Origin: UBA2966 sp965242505
GTDB lineage: Bacteria; Pseudomonadota; Alphaproteobacteria; UBA2966
DNA length: 64,000 bases
Assembly (NCBI GenBank): GCA_965242505.1
Contig: OZ251449.1
Coordinates: 2,852,001-2,916,000 of the forward strand
Direction: 5' to 3'
In this document: piece by piece, positions 1 to 8,324 of the stretch
How positions within the stretch are numbered: position 1 is the first letter of the stretch
Layout: each line of letters starts with the position of its first letter
Position numbers and translations under genes: made by a program
The notes under the pieces: model-generated
What the model saw: the letters and a program-made list of their open reading frames with translations, nothing else
What the model was told of the DNA's origin: nothing
Database searches by the model: none

Positions 1-2
1 CG

Positions 3-446
3 GAAAAGCAATTGCAGTTCATGGCGCGCGCCGCCAGGCTCGATGCCGTCGAGGCGATCGTCTTCAACCCGTGTATCGAGCGGCTCGAAGAAAATGCGGC
101 GGGGATCGTCGCCATGGGAGGATACAACACCTTCTGCGAGATCCTGTCGCTCGACAAGCGGGCGGTCGTCGTTCCCCGGACGGCGCCGCGTCGGGAACAG
201 TCGATCCGAACGTCCCGGGCGCAGGAACTCGGCCTCGTGCGCATGCTCGAGGACGACGGTCGCATGGACCCGGAGGAGATGGCCCAAGCGTTGCGGGACC
301 TGCCGCGCCAGCCGAAGCCTTCGGAAACGATCGTGCCCGGTTTGCTGGAAGGACTGATCAACGTGAACCGGTTGATCGGTCCCTGGCTCGATCGCCGGCC
401 GACGCCCGAAATGGGGAATATCGTTACGGCGCTTCGCCCCACCTGA
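3..446 (+). CDS. Glycosyltransferase, C-terminal part (5' end outside window)
   Basis: The reading frame is open from base 3, so the gene begins upstream and only about 147 C-terminal residues are visible. The stretch GGYNTFCEILS, followed by VVVPRTAPRREQSIRT and a leucine-rich LGLVRMLED segment, matches the nucleotide-sugar-binding end of the predicted glycosyltransferases of the COG4671 type (MurG/GT28-like fold). There the GGYNT loop and the ExxIR segment form the donor site. The acceptor cannot be told from this half. The stop is TGA at 444-446. A palindromic repeat and convergent rpmJ follow. Confidence 0.7.
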   Translation, partial: EKQLQFMARAARLDAVEAIVFNPCIERLEENAAGIVAMGGYNTFCEILSLDKRAVVVPRTAPRREQSIRTSRAQELGLVRMLEDDGRMDPEEMAQALRDLPRQPKPSETIVPGLLEGLINVNRLIGPWLDRRPTPEMGNIVTALRPT

Positions 447-532
447 GCCAGACCCGTTCCCGCTTGTCCGCAGGACTCGTCCAGAGACGGGGGCGCCGCA
501 GGGTCCGTTCGCGCTCCTCTCCCCTGGCCCGG

Positions 533-574
533 CCCCCACCCCGACCCTCCCCCTGCCAGGGGGAGGGAGAACGT
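533..574. repeat. Intergenic palindromic repeat, family A
   Basis: One copy of the family A element: a CCCCACCCCGACC flank followed by a hairpin whose arms are CCCTCCCCCTG and its complement, ending GGGAGAAC. It sits between two convergent genes, the usual place for this kind of element. The same element recurs many times in the window. Confidence 0.8.
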
Positions 575-584
575 AGGGGGACGG

Positions 585-710
585 CTAACCCTGCCGCGCC
601 TTGAATCGCCGGTTCGTCTTGTTGATCACGTACACGCGGCCGCGGCGGCGCACCACCCGGCAGTTGCGGTGCCGCTTCTTCGCGGTCTTCAGCGACTTGA
701 GAACCTTCAT
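585..710 (-). CDS. rpmJ: 50S ribosomal protein L36
   Basis: A 41-residue basic protein starting MKVLKSLKTAKKRHRNC and ending NRRFKARQG, the typical length and sequence of L36 in the large ribosomal subunit. It has only one of the four zinc-binding positions (Cys17) of the zinc-binding form. This makes it the zinc-independent C-minus type (YkgO-like), the usual form in Alphaproteobacteria. It is monocistronic and convergent with the glycosyltransferase gene. The start ATG is at 708-710. Confidence 0.93.
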   Translation of the reverse strand: MKVLKSLKTAKKRHRNCRVVRRRGRVYVINKTNRRFKARQG

Positions 711-861
711 GCGCTCACGGGGTCCCGGCGGCGTCCAAGTGGGCGCGATACATAGGCCGGGACGGCGGGGCCTGTCAAGTTCACGTCCTCGTTCGATACG
801 TCATGAGGCGCCGCGCGCCCCGAGGGGAACGCGGCGGACCATTCCGCCCGGACGGGCGGCT

Positions 862-3423
862 TCAGTTCGACGGCGCCGTCACGCGGCACTCCTCCGCCTG
901 GCAGGCGCCGAAGCTGCCGAACGCGGCCACACGCCGGTTCTGGTGGGTGGAGTCCGTCTCGATGCGCCACCAGCCGGCGGTTTCGAGCTTGTCCGCGGGA
1001 CCGTAGAGGGCGCCGCCGTACTCGCCCTTGTTCCACGACGTATCCCACGGGTCCGCATGGCCCGTGTAGCTGCCGTCGGCTGCGATGTCGCCCTCCGCCA
1101 ACAGGATCGCGAACCCTTCATGGGAATGGCCATCCCCTCCGTTTCTGAGGAACTGGTTCTTCTGCCAGATGCCGTTTTCGAGCGCTTGCAGGTTGGCGAC
1201 GTTACCCATGATCTTGTTGGCGCCGGTGGGAATGCCTTCGCCCGTGCAGGCGCCGGCGCCGATGCAGGCGTTGAGGGTCACGTCGCCCCGCAGGCGGGCG
1301 AAGTGGAGGACGTGCGGCGCGCTTTCGCTGCCCACCGAATTGCTCCTGGGATGCAGGATCATCCCCATGGTCCTGCCCCGGAACGTGGCCTCGATCGAGG
1401 TCGCGCGGTCGGTCGTCTTCGCGTCGTCCGCGTCGCGGAAGGCGTCGTAGCCGAAGTGGAAGCCCTGCAAGAGGCCCGGCCGGGGATACTCGTCGATGTA
1501 GTCGGTGTACATGAACAGGCCGTAGGCCGCATAGGACAGGTAACGGTCGGCGTCGTCGCCCGCATCGTCCGCATCCGCGCCCGCGTCGAGGCCGCCATGG
1601 TTCGACAGCCAGACCCGGAGGTCGCCCAGCGCGCCATGGGCGGCGAGGCGGCGGCCGTCGCTGTCTTCGGGGTCGGGCTGGGGCTGGTTTCCGCTCAACC
1701 CGTAGCGCGAGGCCCAGTAGTAGTTGGGTTCGCCGTCGGGGTCGGCGTAGGGCGCGCCCCAGGAGATCTCCGCGTCGCTGCGGTTGAAGTCGTAGCAATA
1801 CGCCGGATAGGCCCCGCTGCAATCGTCCGACATCACGTTGTTCCCGGAGTCCTGCGTCCCCCAGGCGCCCGGCGAGTTGATCCCGTCCCGGCCCCGGCTC
1901 GACGACCTGTCGAGGTCGTGCTTGAAGAGGCTCATGACGGCGCCTTCCCCGCCGGTCCTGAAGACCATGCCGTCGGGCGTGAAGCGGACCGAGCTGGTCA
2001 CCGGATTCAGGTAATGGCGTTGGTAGCTACCCGACGGGGTGATGGCGTTGCCGTCGGTGTCGGTCGTCGCGCCCTGGACGACCGGGATCTTCGGCGTGGC
2101 GCCGCCTTCGTCGTCGGTGGCGCCTTCGGGGCTGGGCCTGATGTCGCCGCGCATGGAGACCGCCCGCAGCGGGAAGTGATCGCTCTCGCCCGTCGCGGCG
2201 GGCGAGAGCACCGTCTTGCCGGCGGCCCAGGCGACCGCCTCCGTCTGGATGTCCAGTCCGTTCGGGTTCGGGCAGGGCATGTTCACGGTGCAGTCGGCGA
2301 ACGCCGCCTCCCTGGGCGTGAGCGTGACCCGCGCGGTGAAGGGCGCGCCCCCCGTCTGTCCGGGGGGGACCTGGTTCAGGATCGAGGGAGGGGCCGCCAA
2401 CCCGGGGTCGGCGGCGATGCGGGTGGCGGCCCAGGCGCGCGTCGCGGTCTCGGCCGCCATCGCCGCCGCCGCCCCTGCGTCGGCCTCCGTCCGCTGGTCG
2501 TCCGTGGCCGCCGCGGCCAGAGCCGAGGCGGCAGCCGTTGCGAGCGCCGCCGCGGCCGTCCTCTCCGCCTCGCGCGCATTCACGAAGGCCGTCTGCGCGG
2601 CCGCCAGCGCCGTCTGCGCCGCCTGTCTCCGCGTCTGGGCGGCCTCGCGGTCCGCCGTTTTCCGTTCGTCCGTGGTGTCGCCGTCCCAGGCCGCGGCGGT
2701 CGCCTGGAAGTCCGCCTCCGCCTTCTCCAGGGCCGCCTGGGCCGCCGCCAGCGCCGTCCCGGCCTGCCCGGTCGCGGCCTGCGCCGCCGTCAAACCGGTC
2801 TGCGCCGAACGCAACGCCTCCTCCTCCGCTGTCGGAGTCGGCGGCTCCGGCGCCGCCGGCGGTCGCGCTCGCGCTTCGGCCAGTTCCTCGCGCAGCAGCG
2901 GCACCAGGGAGACTTGAGCGGTGGTCAGCAAGCCCTGGGCCTGCAACAGCACGGTTTCGACCGCGTCGGTGGGGTTGGCCTCCAGCGCCGCGGTTATCTG
3001 GGTCTGGGCGGCGTCCAGCGCCGCCTGCGCCTGGTCCAGCGACGTGTGCGCGCTGTCGAAGGAAACGGTCCCCCCCGACCCGAACGCCGTATTGGTCGTA
3101 TCCAGGGCCGCGATGACCGCCCCCAAGGCGTTGTCGACCACCATCAGCACCGTGCGGACATTCTCCGGCAGCTGCGGCAGATTATCCCGGAGATTATCCC
3201 GGCCCTCGTTCAGCTTCTCGCGGGCTTCCGGGCGCCGTTCGGGGTTGGTGGCCGCCGCCAGCGAGTCGCGAAGGTCCGCCAGCGCGGTTTCGGCGGCTGC
3301 CGTCTTCTGCCTCTCGGCCTCGAGGGTGTCCTCGCCGATGCGCACCGTCCTGGTTTCGGTGCAGGCGCCCAGCGCCAGAGCCATGCCGCAAATCAACACC
3401 GCCGTAAGTCTGGAGATCGTCAT
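862..3423 (-). CDS. Large surface lipoprotein with coiled coil and TbpB-like C-terminal domain
   Basis: An 853-residue protein. The N-terminus (MTISRLTAVLICG...LGAC) is a lipoprotein signal with the lipid-modified Cys at about residue 21. Residues 25 to about 350 are Ala/Gln/Thr-rich heptads predicted to form long coiled coils. The C-terminal third carries features of the transferrin-binding-protein-like beta-barrel: a TFRGRTMG strand and GEYGGALYGP near the end, closing in GSFGAC. Two Met codons are possible. The ATG at 3423 is preferred because AGGGGGGG lies about ten bases upstream and the signal peptide begins there; the alternative at 3444 adds seven residues. No TonB receptor or Slam exporter gene is next to it, so ligand and export route are open. 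The TbpB-like call is by motif only. Confidence 0.65.
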   Translation of the reverse strand: MTISRLTAVLICGMALALGACTETRTVRIGEDTLEAERQKTAAAETALADLRDSLAAATNPERRPEAREKLNEGRDNLRDNLPQLPENVRTVLMVVDNALGAVIAALDTTNTAFGSGGTVSFDSAHTSLDQAQAALDAAQTQITAALEANPTDAVETVLLQAQGLLTTAQVSLVPLLREELAEARARPPAAPEPPTPTAEEEALRSAQTGLTAAQAATGQAGTALAAAQAALEKAEADFQATAAAWDGDTTDERKTADREAAQTRRQAAQTALAAAQTAFVNAREAERTAAAALATAAASALAAAATDDQRTEADAGAAAAMAAETATRAWAATRIAADPGLAAPPSILNQVPPGQTGGAPFTARVTLTPREAAFADCTVNMPCPNPNGLDIQTEAVAWAAGKTVLSPAATGESDHFPLRAVSMRGDIRPSPEGATDDEGGATPKIPVVQGATTDTDGNAITPSGSYQRHYLNPVTSSVRFTPDGMVFRTGGEGAVMSLFKHDLDRSSSRGRDGINSPGAWGTQDSGNNVMSDDCSGAYPAYCYDFNRSDAEISWGAPYADPDGEPNYYWASRYGLSGNQPQPDPEDSDGRRLAAHGALGDLRVWLSNHGGLDAGADADDAGDDADRYLSYAAYGLFMYTDYIDEYPRPGLLQGFHFGYDAFRDADDAKTTDRATSIEATFRGRTMGMILHPRSNSVGSESAPHVLHFARLRGDVTLNACIGAGACTGEGIPTGANKIMGNVANLQALENGIWQKNQFLRNGGDGHSHEGFAILLAEGDIAADGSYTGHADPWDTSWNKGEYGGALYGPADKLETAGWWRIETDSTHQNRRVAAFGSFGACQAEECRVTAPSN

Positions 3424-3447
3424 CGAACGGGAACCCCCCCTCATTAC

Positions 3448-3727
3448 GTGAAGAGGCCCCGTGAAGAGGCCCCGTGAAGAGGCCCCGTGAAGAGGCCCCG
3501 TGAAGAGGCCCCGTGAAGAGGCCCCGTGAAGAGGCCCCGTGAAGAGGCCCCGTGAAGAGGCCCCGTGAAGAGGCCCCGTGAAGAGGCCCCGTGAAGAGGC
3601 CCCGTGAAGAGGCCCCGTGAAGAGGCCCCGTGAAGAGGCCCCGTGAAGAGGCCCCGTGAAGAGGCCCCGTGAAGAGGCCCCGTGAGGCCCCGTGAAGAGA
3701 GGCCCCGTGAAGAGGCCCCGTGAAGAG
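3448..3727. repeat. 13-bp tandem repeat in the lipoprotein 5' leader
   Basis: Eighteen uninterrupted copies of GTGAAGAGGCCCC run from 3448 to 3681. They are followed by a 10-base variant, a 15-base variant, one more perfect copy and a partial copy. On the transcribed (minus) strand the unit reads GGGGCCTCTTCAC. The tract fills the space between a plausible promoter (3737-3766) and the lipoprotein start at 3423, so it should be part of the mRNA leader. The unit length is not a multiple of three and the tract is not translated as part of the gene. Confidence 0.95.
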
Positions 3728-3736
3728 TATGACCCT

Positions 3737-3766
3737 ATCCTATCACGAACGACGCCGCAAGGTCAA
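3737..3766 (-). promoter_or_regulatory. Probable promoter of the lipoprotein gene
   Basis: On the minus strand TTGACC (3766-3761) is followed by 18 bases and TAGGAT (3742-3737), a fair sigma-70 type pair. It points at the lipoprotein gene and puts the transcript start at the edge of the tandem repeat. Confidence 0.5.
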
Positions 3767-3880
3767 GATTCGTCCCGGTTCAATACATAAACATACGAAC
3801 ATATGAGACGCCGCGCAGGCCGCATTGTCTCATGCCGGGGGTGGGCCGAGGATCGCGCGGCGTTGCGGGGCGACGGAGAC

Positions 3881-3937
3881 CCCCCTCCCGACCTCCCCCC
3901 TGTCAGGGGGGAGGAGTGTGGATGGTCAGGGGGGAGG
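3881..3937. repeat. Intergenic palindromic repeat, family B
   Basis: One family B element: CCCCTCCCGACCTCC followed by a hairpin with arms CTCCCCCCTG/CAGGGGGGAG, then a partial second arm after GTGTGGATGGTC. The remaining bases between 3767 and 4011 show no gene. Confidence 0.75.
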
Positions 3938-4011
3938 AACGCCGCTGGACCCCCGCGGGCCGGTCCGGCATTATCGACCGCGAACGGACTGCGCAGGGAG
4001 GACTGGCGGCC

Positions 4012-4785
4012 ATGGCGAGGCTGGACGGAAAGGTCGCGCTGATCACCGGCGCGGGGGCGGGCATCGCGCGCGAGGCGTGCCGCCTCTTCGCGAACGAGGG
4101 CGCCGGGGTCGGCGTCGTCGAGATCGACCCGGAGACGGGCGGACGGACCGCCGACGCGATCAGGGCGGACGGCGGCAGGGCGGTGGCCATCCAGGCCGAC
4201 GTCACCCTGCCCGACGACGTCGAGCGCGCCGTCGCGCGGACCGTCGAGGCCTTCGGCAGGCTCGACGTCCTCTACAACTGCGCCGGCGGCTCCGCGCCCC
4301 CCGACGACTCCGTGACCGAGATGCCGATCGAGGCCTGGGACCGCAGCATCAGGCTGGACCTCTACGGCACGTTCCTCGGCTGCCGCTTCGGCATCCCGGA
4401 ACTGAGGAAGGTCGGCGGCGGCTCGATCATCAACATGAGCTCGGTGATGAACTTCCTCGGCGAGATGCGCGGCTTCCCGCCGCGGCATTCCTATTCCGCC
4501 GCCAAGGGCGGCGTTTCGGCGCTCACCCGCTGCGTCGCGGCCGAGTACGCCAGGGACAACATCCGCTGCAACGCCATCGCGCCCTGTTTCGTGGAGACCG
4601 ACCGCAACGTCGCGGTGAAGGCGGGCTGGACCAACGAGACGACCGCCACCGTTCTCCGCCAGCACCCCCTGGGCGCCGGCCGGCCGATCGACATCGCCAA
4701 CGCGGCGCTGTACCTGGCCTCCGACGAGTCGCGTCTGGTCAACGGCGTCATCCTTTCCGTCGACGGCGGCATGGTGGTGACCTGA
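4012..4785 (+). CDS. SDR-family NAD(P)-dependent oxidoreductase
   Basis: A 257-residue classical short-chain dehydrogenase. The cofactor loop TGAGAGIA is near residue 13, the NNAG-equivalent NCAGG near 88, and the catalytic serine region is NMSSVMN. The YSAAK motif carries the active Tyr and Lys, and the C-terminal SVDGG signature is present. The acidic residue after strand 2 (VVEIDPE) favours NAD over NADP. A GGGAGG Shine-Dalgarno lies about ten bases before the chosen ATG. The substrate cannot be told. The gene stands alone between repeats and the convergent rnhB. Confidence 0.85.
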   Translation: MARLDGKVALITGAGAGIAREACRLFANEGAGVGVVEIDPETGGRTADAIRADGGRAVAIQADVTLPDDVERAVARTVEAFGRLDVLYNCAGGSAPPDDSVTEMPIEAWDRSIRLDLYGTFLGCRFGIPELRKVGGGSIINMSSVMNFLGEMRGFPPRHSYSAAKGGVSALTRCVAAEYARDNIRCNAIAPCFVETDRNVAVKAGWTNETTATVLRQHPLGAGRPIDIANAALYLASDESRLVNGVILSVDGGMVVT

Positions 4786-4848
4786 AACGTTCCCGTCGGG
4801 ACCGACGGTCCAAAGGGTGAGGTCGTGAAACGCCTCGCCGCCGCCGCA

Positions 4849-6036
4849 TCACCGTGAAACAGCCTCCCGCACGGGCCGGAACGAACGCCGGTGGTGAGGG
4901 GTCGGCCCGAGGGCGTCGAGCGCCCGGGCGTGTTCCGGCGCGCCGTAGCCGGCGTTGCGTTCCCAGCCGTAGCCGGGATACAGCCGCGCCAGCCGCCGCA
5001 TGATCCGGTCGCGGGTCTCCTTGGCGACGATCGACGCCGCCGCGATGGAGAGCGAGCGTGAATCGCCGCCGACGACCGCCCGGGCGGGGCAGGCGAGAAC
5101 CGGCAGGCGGTTGCCGTCCACCAGGGCGTAGGAGGGCGGCGTCGCGAGCGCCTCGACGGCCCGCCGCATGGCCAGCATCGTGGCCTGGAGGACGTTCAGG
5201 GAGTCGATCTCGCCGACGCTGGCCTCGCCGACGCCGACGGTCGCCGACGCCCGGATTCGCTCGCACAACTCGGCCCGGCGTTCGCGCGACAGGCGTTTGG
5301 AATCGTCGATCCCGTCCGGCGCGCGGTCCGCGGGAAGGATCACGGCGGCGGCGACGACCGGTCCGGCCCAGGGGCCCCGTCCGGCCTCGTCGATGCCGGC
5401 GACGGGCGGCGGCAGGGAAGCCTCCAGGGAGAGATCGGGCGCGGCGCGCGGCGGGGGCGCATCCACCGTCGCCGTGACCATCGCCGCCGCGTCCGGGGCG
5501 CGCGCCGCGATGGCCACCGTCGCCGTCACCGCTCCGGGCGCGGCGTCCGTCACCGTCATCGTCTCCATCGCCGGGGCCGGGGCCGCGAGAGGCCCCCGCT
5601 CCGCCTCGCCGCGGAACCTCCGGGCCGCAGCCGGGAACATGTCCGCCGCAGCGGCCTCCGGAGCCGGGGTCGGCGCCGGAGGCCGGTAGTTGTCGCGGTA
5701 GCGTTCCGGGCGGTGGGCCTTGAGCAGGAACATGGCCAGGGCGTCCGAATAGTGGCGCGTCGTCCCCACCTGCTCCCCCTTATGCCAGACCGGCTTCTCC
5801 ACCCCCTCGAAGGCGCGGCGGTGGAGCATGGCCTCCAGCAGGTCGATGCCGTCGTCGAGGGCGTCGTTCCACCTGCGGGCGAAGTCGGGGTCGGCGTCGC
5901 GCCAGTCGTAGACGGTGCGTCTGGGGACGCCGGCGTCGCGGCAGGCGGCGGCGACGTTGACGGTGTCGGCGAGGGCGTGGAGGAAGGCGCGTTTGCGGCG
6001 CGGGCGTTTGTCGGCGGCGGCGGTGTCGTCGTGCAT
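4849..6036 (-). CDS. rnhB: Ribonuclease HII with an N-terminal terminase-small-subunit-like extension
   Basis: A 395-residue protein, almost twice the usual RNase HII length. Residues 212-395 are a full RNase HII, which cuts RNA in RNA-DNA hybrids and single ribonucleotides in DNA. It has GIDEAGRGPWAG (Asp216, Glu217), DDSKRLS, VDGN (Asp307), GGDSRS (Asp325) and AKETRD, so the acidic catalytic set is present. Residues 10-118 look like the helix-turn-helix module of phage terminase small subunits (VAAACRDAGVPRRTVYDW, then LLKAHRPERYRDNY). Residues 119-211 are a Pro/Ala/Thr-rich linker. ATG 6036 is preferred because GGGAG lies upstream; internal Met codons (157, 160, 186) could give RNase HII alone. 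The frame is uninterrupted. Confidence 0.85.
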   Translation of the reverse strand: MHDDTAAADKRPRRKRAFLHALADTVNVAAACRDAGVPRRTVYDWRDADPDFARRWNDALDDGIDLLEAMLHRRAFEGVEKPVWHKGEQVGTTRHYSDALAMFLLKAHRPERYRDNYRPPAPTPAPEAAAADMFPAAARRFRGEAERGPLAAPAPAMETMTVTDAAPGAVTATVAIAARAPDAAAMVTATVDAPPPRAAPDLSLEASLPPPVAGIDEAGRGPWAGPVVAAAVILPADRAPDGIDDSKRLSRERRAELCERIRASATVGVGEASVGEIDSLNVLQATMLAMRRAVEALATPPSYALVDGNRLPVLACPARAVVGGDSRSLSIAAASIVAKETRDRIMRRLARLYPGYGWERNAGYGAPEHARALDALGPTPHHRRSFRPVREAVSR

Positions 6037-6078
6037 GGGGTCGTCTCCCGTTCCGGTGTGGAAACAATATGGGAACAT

Positions 6079-6650
6079 ACGCGATGCGAGTCAAGAGGAA
6101 AATTCCGATATGGAGAAAAAATCTCTACGGCCGTGATTCGTCTCCGTTGGGGGGCGGGTTCGGCGCGCCGATCCGCACACTTCGCACACCTTCCGGGACC
6201 TCGTTCTCCCTCTCCTGTTCTCCCTCTCCCTTCCAATCCGCACACCTCGCACACCGGCAGGGACCCCCCTCCCGACCTCCCCCCTGCCAGGGGGGAGGAG
6301 TTTGAAAGGGGATCCGCACACTCCGCACACCCTCCCGTCCTTTTTATTTCTCCCTCTCCCTTGCAGGGGGAGGGTCGGGGTGGGGGTCACCGGCGTTGCG
6401 GCGGGGCGCGTCCATCCGGACCCCCCTCCCGACCTCCCCCCTGTCAGGGGGGAGGAGTATGGATGGGCAGGGGGAGAAGTGTGGATGGGCAGGGGGGAGG
6501 AGTTTGAAAGGGGATCCGCACACTCCGCACACCCTCCCGTCCCTTTTATTTCTCCCTCCCCCTGGCAGGGGGAGGGTCGGGGTGGGGGTCGCGCCGATCC
6601 GCACACTCCGCACACCGTCGGGGCGCCTCGCGGATTGCGGCGCGTCCCGG
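6079..6650. repeat. Cluster of intergenic repeats (families A, B and C)
   Basis: About 570 bases with no gene. It holds five copies of the direct repeat CCGCACACTCCGCACAC or close variants (near 6172, 6237, 6313, 6515 and 6599), two family A hairpins in inverted orientation (about 6350-6392 and 6548-6591) and two or more family B hairpins (about 6267-6301 and 6420-6500). One block ending in GTTTGAAAGGGGATCCGCAC occurs twice almost identically, so part of the cluster arose by local duplication. Confidence 0.85.
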
Positions 6651-6696
6651 GTCCGTGGTATACGTCGCGGACGACGCCATCAAGGAGGAAGAGGAC

Positions 6697-7101
6697 ATGC
6701 CGTTCGTCAGAGTCGACGTTCCCGAGGGCCTGAGCCGGGAGAGCAAGGCGCGGATCCGCGAGGGTCTCCACGACGCCATCGCCAGGAGCTGGTTCAAGGA
6801 ACACATCTGGATCGCCATCCGCGACATGTACGCCGAACCCGGCGACAAGACCGTGCTGCTGTCCTGCGGCGTGCGTCCCGGGCGCGGCCAGGAGGCCGAA
6901 CGGACCAAGGCCCTCTTCGACTACGCCCACAAGGTCATGGAGAAGGAGATCGGCACCTCGCCCGAGGAAATGATCTGCATGACGCACGAGTTCGAGCAGC
7001 ACATGTGCATCTCCGGCGGCGGCCAGCTGCCGCCGCTCGGCGAAGGAACGCCGGCGCTCGAAAGAGCCTCCGAACCCGAAAGGGTCCTCGAACCCGCGTG
7101 A
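6697..7101 (+). CDS. Tautomerase-superfamily (4-oxalocrotonate tautomerase-like) protein
   Basis: A 134-residue protein starting MPFVRVDVPEGLS. Proline directly after the initiator Met is the catalytic N-terminal base of the tautomerase/MIF superfamily, exposed once Met is removed. The length suggests a monomer unit of two linked beta-alpha-beta halves rather than the 62-residue 4-OT type. An AAGGAGGAAGAG ribosome site sits just before the ATG. The C-terminal 30 residues (after CISGGGQLPPLG) are probably flexible. The substrate is unknown. It is convergent with the dioxygenase gene. Confidence 0.75.
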   Translation: MPFVRVDVPEGLSRESKARIREGLHDAIARSWFKEHIWIAIRDMYAEPGDKTVLLSCGVRPGRGQEAERTKALFDYAHKVMEKEIGTSPEEMICMTHEFEQHMCISGGGQLPPLGEGTPALERASEPERVLEPA

Positions 7102-7151
7102 CCGCGAGGCGCGGCGCCGCCGCCCGCGCGAAGGCGGAAGGGGCGCCCGCT

Positions 7152-8009
7152 TCAGGCGGCGGCGACGACCGCGTCCCCGGTCACCTGGGTCCGGTGCATC
7201 GTCCGGCGCGACTCCGCGGGAAAGGCGTTGCGGCGGTGCATGACGCAGCGGTTGTCCCAGACGATCAGGTCGCCGACCCGCCATTCGTGGGTCCACACGT
7301 ACTTCCGCTGGGTGGCGTGCGCCCACAGCGCGTCGAGCAGCGCCTCGCCGTCCTCCTCGTCCATGCCGACGACGTACTGCCCGGGCCGGCGCCCCAGATA
7401 GAGCACCGGCCGGCCCGCGCCGGGGTGAAGGCGCATCAGCGGGTGCCGCGCGTGCGGCGGCTCCGTCCGCGCGCCCGCCACTTCCACCGCGCGCTGAGGG
7501 GCGCCGGCGCTGTCGCAGGAGCCGTCGTGGTGCGCCCACGCGCCCGCGACCGCCGAGCGCAGGCGCGCGGGCAGGTCCGCCGTGGCCGCGTGCATGTTGC
7601 AGAATTCGGTCTCGCCGCCCTCCGACGATACCTCCAGGGCATGGAGGATGCTGGCCTTGGGCGGCGTCGGGTGGTTGGACATGTCCGTGTGCCAGCGCAG
7701 CTCGCCGTCGCCCAGGCTGCCCAGCGGCTCGCCGTCGACGACGACGTTGGAAACGACGACGAGTTCCGGGTGCTCCGCCGAATACTGCTTCCCCGTCGCG
7801 TTGGGAGGGCAGAGGTCGAGATCGCCGAAATGGCGGCTGAACGCGATCAGTTCCGGATCGGAGACTGACTGGCCGCGAAAGAGCAGAACGAGATGCTCGG
7901 ACCAGGCGTCCAGCATCGCCCCGACGTCCGCCGGGTCGAGCGCCCGCGAGAGGTCCGCGCCGCGAATCTCGGCCCCCAGCGCCTTGCCGGTGGGAACGAC
8001 TTCGATCAT
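7152..8009 (-). CDS. TauD/TfdA-family 2-oxoglutarate-dependent dioxygenase
   Basis: A 285-residue non-heme iron oxygenase of the taurine dioxygenase family. The iron ligands are visible as WHTDMS (His107, Asp109) and VMHRR (His258). Downstream arginines (RRTMHR) should bind the 2-oxoglutarate carboxylate. The HLVLLFRGQ segment near residue 39 is typical of the family. The substrate, a sulfonate, aryloxyacid or similar, cannot be chosen from sequence; no sulfonate transporter is adjacent. The ATG is at 8007-8009. Confidence 0.88.
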   Translation of the reverse strand: MIEVVPTGKALGAEIRGADLSRALDPADVGAMLDAWSEHLVLLFRGQSVSDPELIAFSRHFGDLDLCPPNATGKQYSAEHPELVVVSNVVVDGEPLGSLGDGELRWHTDMSNHPTPPKASILHALEVSSEGGETEFCNMHAATADLPARLRSAVAGAWAHHDGSCDSAGAPQRAVEVAGARTEPPHARHPLMRLHPGAGRPVLYLGRRPGQYVVGMDEEDGEALLDALWAHATQRKYVWTHEWRVGDLIVWDNRCVMHRRNAFPAESRRTMHRTQVTGDAVVAAA

Positions 8010-8139
8010 GACCCTGCCCCGTGACGGTCGCGGCGGCCGGCGCGCGACGCTCGACCCGCACCCTACCCGAACCCGGCGGTCGGGGGAAGGGATCGCGCGC
8101 CGGAGCGGCGGACGGCGCCCTCAGTCGTCCAGGGTCCGT

Positions 8140-8290
8140 TCGCGCTCCTCTCCCCCGGCGCGACCCCCACCCCGACCCTCCCCCTGCAAGGGGGAGGGAG
8201 AACGAGGGGGACGGGGGGCCGTTGACGCTCCTCCCCCCTGACAGGGGGGAGGTCGGGACGGGGGTGGATCGCGATCCCGCAACACCGCGC
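8140..8290. repeat. Intergenic repeats (families A and B)
   Basis: The 315-base gap between the dioxygenase and the next operon holds one family A element (about 8158-8205) and one family B element in inverted orientation (about 8228-8268). No gene was seen. Confidence 0.8.
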
Positions 8291-8324
8291 AATCCTCGAT
8301 CCCTGCCGGCATGAGAAATGCGGG

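Noticed and set aside
601..3477. A 958-codon frame on the plus strand opposite the lipoprotein
   Set aside because: It is a shadow of the lipoprotein gene; the minus-strand product has a signal peptide, lipobox and domain motifs, the plus-strand one has none.
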